Assembly: GCF_028369295.1 (NCBI RefSeq)
Contig: NZ_JAQMYP010000021.1
Span: 96,902 to 160,901 of the forward strand
Reading direction: 5' to 3'
Origin: Streptomyces sp. HD
GTDB taxonomy: Bacteria > Actinomycetota > Actinomycetes > Streptomycetales > Streptomycetaceae
DNA length: 64,000 nt
Part shown: piece after piece, positions 60,765 to 64,000 of the stretch
Layout of the letters: every line of letters starts with the position of its first letter
Numbering within the stretch: position 1 is the first letter of the stretch
Notes under the pieces: model-generated
What the model was told of the DNA's origin: nothing
What the model saw: the letters and a program-made list of their open reading frames with translations, nothing else
Database searches by the model: none
Made by a program: the position numbers and the translations under genes

Positions 60765-60796
60765 CGTAGCTGTTGTTACCCGTAGCTGTTGTTACC
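60765..60796. repeat. 16-bp tandem duplication
   Basis: CGTAGCTGTTGTTACC occurs twice head to tail (60765 and 60781), in the gap between two convergent genes. Confidence 0.95.
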
Positions 60797-60803
60797 GGGA
60801 GCC

Positions 60804-62378
60804 TCAGATCCCGTCCATGAGCGGTGTCAGTGCCTTCGGGCGACGCGCGGACGGGATCCGGGGCTCCTGCTGTTGCAGGCCGAAGCTGGTGAAGGCGGTC
60901 CGGGTGGGGAGCGGGTAGGGCTCCTTGCCGGTGAGGCAGTTGAGGATGCCGGCGCTGCGCCAGGCCGCGAGGCCCAGGTCGGGGGTGCCGATGCCGTGGG
61001 TGTGGCGTTCGGCGTTCTGGACGTAGACGTTGCAGCCGGACGCGGTGACGGTCGGGTCCAGGACCATGCGGTACTGGTCGTCGATGCGGGGGCGTTCCTG
61101 GCTGTCGCGGCGCATGTAGGGATCGAGGCCGGCGAGGAGACAGTCCAGGGAGCGCTCGCGGTAGCCGGTGGCCAGGACGACCGCGTCGGTGGTGAGGCGC
61201 GAGCGGGTGTTCTGGTGGACGTGCTCCAGGTGGAGTTCGACCTTGGTGGTGGCGATCCGGCCCCCGGTGCGGACCCGGACGCCGGGGGTGAGGACGACGT
61301 CGGGCCAGCCGCCGTGCAGGGTGCGGCGGTAGAGCTCGTCGTGGATCGCGGCGAGGGTGTCGGCGTCGATGCCCTTGTGAAGCTGCCACTGCGACGCCAG
61401 GAGCTGGTCGCGGACCGGTTCGGTCAGGGAGTGGAAGTAGCGGGTGTAGTCGGGGGTGAAGTGCTCCAGGCCGAGCTTGGAGTACTCCATGGGCGCGAAC
61501 GCCCCGGTGCGGCCGAGCCAGTGGATGCGCTCGCGCCCGGCGGGGCGGCGCCGCAGCAGGTCCAGGAAGACCTCGGCGCCGGACTGTCCCGACCCGATGA
61601 CGGTGATGTGGTCGGCGGCGAGCAGGGTCTCGCGGTGGCCGAGGTAGTCGGCGGCATGGATGACGGGGACGGCCGGTGCCTCGACCAGGGGCTTGAGCGG
61701 GTCGGGGACGTAGGGCTCGGTGCCGATGCCCAGGACGATGTTCCGGGTGTAGGTACGGCCGAGGGCCTCGGCGTCCCCGTCCGGGCCGAGCTGGGTGAAG
61801 TCGACCTCGAAGACGTCGTGTTCGGGGTTGAAGCGGACCGCGTCGACCTGGTGGCCGAAGCGCAGTCCGGGGAGGTTCTCGCAGACCCAGCGGCAGTAGG
61901 CGTCGTACTCGGCACGCTGGATGTGGAAGCGCTCGGCGAAGTAGAAGGGGAAGAGCCGGTCGCGGCTCTTGAGGTAGCTGAGGAAGGACCAGGGGCTGGC
62001 GGGGTCGGCGAGCGAGACCAGGTCGGCGAGGAAGGGCACCTGGAGGCGGGCGCCGTCGATGAGCAGTCCGGGGTGCCAGGAGAAGGCGGGGCGCTGTTCG
62101 TAGAAGACGGCGTCGAGTTCGGCGAGGGGGTGGGCGAGGGCGGCCAGGGAGAGGTTGAAGGGGCCGATGCCGATGCCCACGAGGTCGCGGGGGACGTCGG
62201 GGTCGTGCTGCGGGGGGTTGGGCGGCTTGGAGGTGGTCTGCGCGGGGATGGAGCGCGGGGATGCCCCGGGGGCCGGGTGAGAGCCGGTGTCGAGGCCCGC
62301 CTGGGTGCTCGTGTGGGAGCAGGTGCGGGGGGCCGTGTGGGGGCCGTTGTGGGGGTTCGTCTGGGGGCTCGGGCTCAT
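60804..62378 (-). CDS. Lysine/ornithine N-monooxygenase (hydroxamate siderophore type)
   Basis: A 524-aa FAD enzyme of the IucD/SidA/PvdA family. FAD motif GIGIGPFNLSLAAL (residues 68-81), NADPH motif VIGSGQSGAEVF (about 258) and ATGYRERSLDCLL. These N-hydroxylate the side-chain amine of lysine, ornithine or a diamine derived from it. The first 65 residues are Pro/His/Thr-rich and unrelated to the family. ATG overlaps the decarboxylase stop by four bases (ATGA), so the two proteins act in one pathway, probably decarboxylation then N-hydroxylation. Confidence 0.92.
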   Translation of the reverse strand: MSPSPQTNPHNGPHTAPRTCSHTSTQAGLDTGSHPAPGASPRSIPAQTTSKPPNPPQHDPDVPRDLVGIGIGPFNLSLAALAHPLAELDAVFYEQRPAFSWHPGLLIDGARLQVPFLADLVSLADPASPWSFLSYLKSRDRLFPFYFAERFHIQRAEYDAYCRWVCENLPGLRFGHQVDAVRFNPEHDVFEVDFTQLGPDGDAEALGRTYTRNIVLGIGTEPYVPDPLKPLVEAPAVPVIHAADYLGHRETLLAADHITVIGSGQSGAEVFLDLLRRRPAGRERIHWLGRTGAFAPMEYSKLGLEHFTPDYTRYFHSLTEPVRDQLLASQWQLHKGIDADTLAAIHDELYRRTLHGGWPDVVLTPGVRVRTGGRIATTKVELHLEHVHQNTRSRLTTDAVVLATGYRERSLDCLLAGLDPYMRRDSQERPRIDDQYRMVLDPTVTASGCNVYVQNAERHTHGIGTPDLGLAAWRSAGILNCLTGKEPYPLPTRTAFTSFGLQQQEPRIPSARRPKALTPLMDGI

Positions 62379-63802
62379 CGGGGCGTGTTTCCTTCCACCA
62401 GTTTCAGGAGGGCGGCCAGGTCGTCCGGGCGCGTGTGGGGGTTGAGGAGCGTGGCCTTGAGCCACCGGCGCCCGTCTATCCGGGCCCGGCCGAGGACGGC
62501 GCGACCGTCGGTGAGGAGCCTTCGGCGTACGGCGGCGACGGCGTCGTCGGTGGCGTGCGCGGGCCGGAACAGGACCGTGCTGATGGTGGGCGGGCGGTAG
62601 AGCTCGAACCCGGGGTGGTCGTGGACGAGGGCGGCGAACTCGCCCGCCCTGTCGCAGACCTGCTCGACGAGCCGGCCGAGGCCGCTGCGGCCCAGGCCCT
62701 TGAGGGTGACGGCGATCTTGAGGACGTCGGGCCGGCGGCTGGTGCGCAGCGAGCGGCCGAGCAGGTCGGGCAGGCCGGCCTCGGTGTCGTCCTCGGCGTT
62801 GAGGTAGTCGGCGCGGTGGTGGAGTACGGCGAGGTCGTGCGGGTCCCGGACGGCGAGGAGGCCCGCGGCGACGGGCTGCCAGCCCAGCTTGTGCAGGTCG
62901 AGGGTGACGGTGTCGGCGGCGTCGAGGCCGGTGAGCCGGTCGCGGTACCGGTCGCTGAGCAGGAGGGCTCCGCCGTAGGCGGCGTCGACGTGCAGACGGG
63001 CGCCGTGGGCGGCACACAGGGCGGCGATCTCCGGAAGGGGGTCGATGAGCCCGGCGTCGGTGGTGCCCGCGGTGGCGGCGACCACCAGGGAGCCGCGCGG
63101 GCCGGGCCCGTGGCGGAGCTCCTGGTCGGCATGGTGGGTGAGAGCCTCGTCGAGGGCGGCGAGGTCGAGCGTGCCTCCCGGGGCGGGTACGACGACGGGC
63201 TCGGGCAGGCCGAGCAGCCAGGCGGCGCGGGGCAGCGAGTGATGGGCGTTGGCGCCATGCACGAGCCGGACTCCGGCGCCGTGTGCCTCGCGGGCGAGGA
63301 GGAGGGCGAGTTGGTTGGACTCGGTGCCGCCGGTGGTGATCAGGGCGGCGGGGCCCGAGCCGCCGGCGCGGCCCCGCCTCGTGCCCCCGAACACCTCCCC
63401 CGCCAGTGCCTCCGTCACCAACGCCTCCAGCTCCGAGGCGGCCGGCGCCTGGTCCCAGGAGTCCAGGGAGGGGTTCAGGATCGAGGTGGCGAGGTCGGCG
63501 GCGCCGGCCAGGGCGAGGGGCGGGCAGTGGAGGTGGGCGGCGCAGAGGGGGTCGGCGGGGTCGGCGGCGCCCTCGGCGAGGGCGCGGACCAGACGGTGCA
63601 GGGCGCCCGGGTCGCCCTGGTCCGGCAGTACGTCCCCGACGGCGGCCCGCACACGCGCGGCGACCGCGTCCGGGCCGCCCGAGGGCAAGGGGCCTCCGCG
63701 GGCCCGGGCGCCCTCGTCCAGCGCGTCGAGCACGGTGTCGAGCAACGGCCGCAGGGCGTGGGGACCTTCAGGACCTGAAGCGAGCGACGACGGCGTGCTC
63801 AT
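62375..63802 (-). CDS. PLP-dependent group II decarboxylase
   Basis: A 475-aa pyridoxal-phosphate decarboxylase. Motifs are LNPSLDSWDQAPAASELE, TTGGTESNQLALLLAREA, HVDAAYGGALLLSDRY and VTLDLHKLGWQP, whose Lys (about 305) should form the Schiff base. Lysine, ornithine or diaminobutyrate are likely substrates given the coupled hydroxylase. It is distinct in sequence from DesA-type lysine decarboxylase as I remember it. GGAGGA lies before ATG 63802. No iron-box sequence is seen in the 198 bp after it. Confidence 0.9.
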   Translation of the reverse strand: MSTPSSLASGPEGPHALRPLLDTVLDALDEGARARGGPLPSGGPDAVAARVRAAVGDVLPDQGDPGALHRLVRALAEGAADPADPLCAAHLHCPPLALAGAADLATSILNPSLDSWDQAPAASELEALVTEALAGEVFGGTRRGRAGGSGPAALITTGGTESNQLALLLAREAHGAGVRLVHGANAHHSLPRAAWLLGLPEPVVVPAPGGTLDLAALDEALTHHADQELRHGPGPRGSLVVAATAGTTDAGLIDPLPEIAALCAAHGARLHVDAAYGGALLLSDRYRDRLTGLDAADTVTLDLHKLGWQPVAAGLLAVRDPHDLAVLHHRADYLNAEDDTEAGLPDLLGRSLRTSRRPDVLKIAVTLKGLGRSGLGRLVEQVCDRAGEFAALVHDHPGFELYRPPTISTVLFRPAHATDDAVAAVRRRLLTDGRAVLGRARIDGRRWLKATLLNPHTRPDDLAALLKLVEGNTPR

Positions 63803-64000
63803 CGCGTCCTCCCGGGCGCTGGGGCAGAAGGACTCCCAGCTTGTACCCGGATGCGTGGTCACGCCCGAAAAGCCCAACGATCGGAACCCGAAAGGGGGTA
63901 CTTGCGTGCGGGGAAAGCGTGTCGGGGGGGCCTGCGCGGGGTGGTGGAGTACGGGGCTCCGGAGACGAGGGACCATGTCTGTGTACGGCCGCCGGGGGGG
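63803..64000. other. Window end, upstream of the decarboxylase gene
   Basis: 198 bp with no gene. I looked for the DmdR iron box (TTAGGTTAGGC-like) and did not find one. The region may hold a promoter not recognised here. Confidence 0.5.

Noticed and set aside
63803..64000. Iron box for the siderophore-type pair
   Set aside because: No match to the TTAGGTTAGGC pattern on either strand in the sequence available.

Overview
The window is high-GC actinobacterial DNA, almost certainly a Streptomyces chromosome. The evidence is GTG and TTG starts, frequent 1-4 base gene overlaps, a Xre/DUF397 pair beside a HATPase protein, and a core order (coaE, PAC2, rpsA, polA, livKHMGF, ANTAR regulator, tRNA, pyk) that matches, as far as I know, the S. 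coelicolor SCO1990s-SCO2010s region. No phage, transposase or CRISPR array is visible.

Layout. 1-3989: the 3' end of a PEP-synthase-like gene carrying two tandem-repeat tracts, a coupled membrane protein, and a membrane-anchored protein phosphatase. 4068-7479: a DUF574 methyltransferase, a DUF397 protein with its Xre regulator, and a divergent HATPase protein with a small partner. 7811-18038: an ABC exporter, a small conserved protein, a DUF899 protein, a P450 with an amidohydrolase, an EEP-family protein, a FUSC exporter and a nucleotidyltransferase. 18151-20786: a TIR-NB-ARC protein whose C-terminal domain reappears as a divergent stand-alone gene 38 bp away; this is the best candidate for an undescribed system. 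20881-25727: a small conserved protein, RidA, GNAT, then racemase and NCS1 permease divergent from a GntR regulator, with a perfect 16-bp palindrome between. 25805-26367: remnants of an MFS exporter and a polyketide synthase fused back to back, apparently the scar of a lost biosynthetic cluster.

26455-49315 is mostly housekeeping: a maltokinase-cap protein, a uracil-DNA glycosylase with a 9-bp repeat tract, an S4 protein, DoxX, a GNAT-like protein, TPR, coaE, PAC2, rpsA, a methyltransferase with no normal start codon, hrpB, DUF3068 with a 44-aa partner, a lytic transglycosylase, DUF4184, polA, a YdeP-type oxidoreductase, a thioesterase and a lipoprotein. 49806-55500 is a complete branched-chain amino acid ABC transporter operon. 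It is followed by an ANTAR regulator, an odd short-armed tRNA with a CAA anticodon, pyruvate kinase, a SIMPL protein and a TAT-exported nucleotidase. 60804-63802 is a two-gene unit (N-hydroxylase and PLP decarboxylase) of hydroxamate-siderophore type whose upstream part lies beyond the window.

Several strong hairpin terminators (after rpsA, the transglycosylase, polA, livF and pyk) delimit the transcription units.
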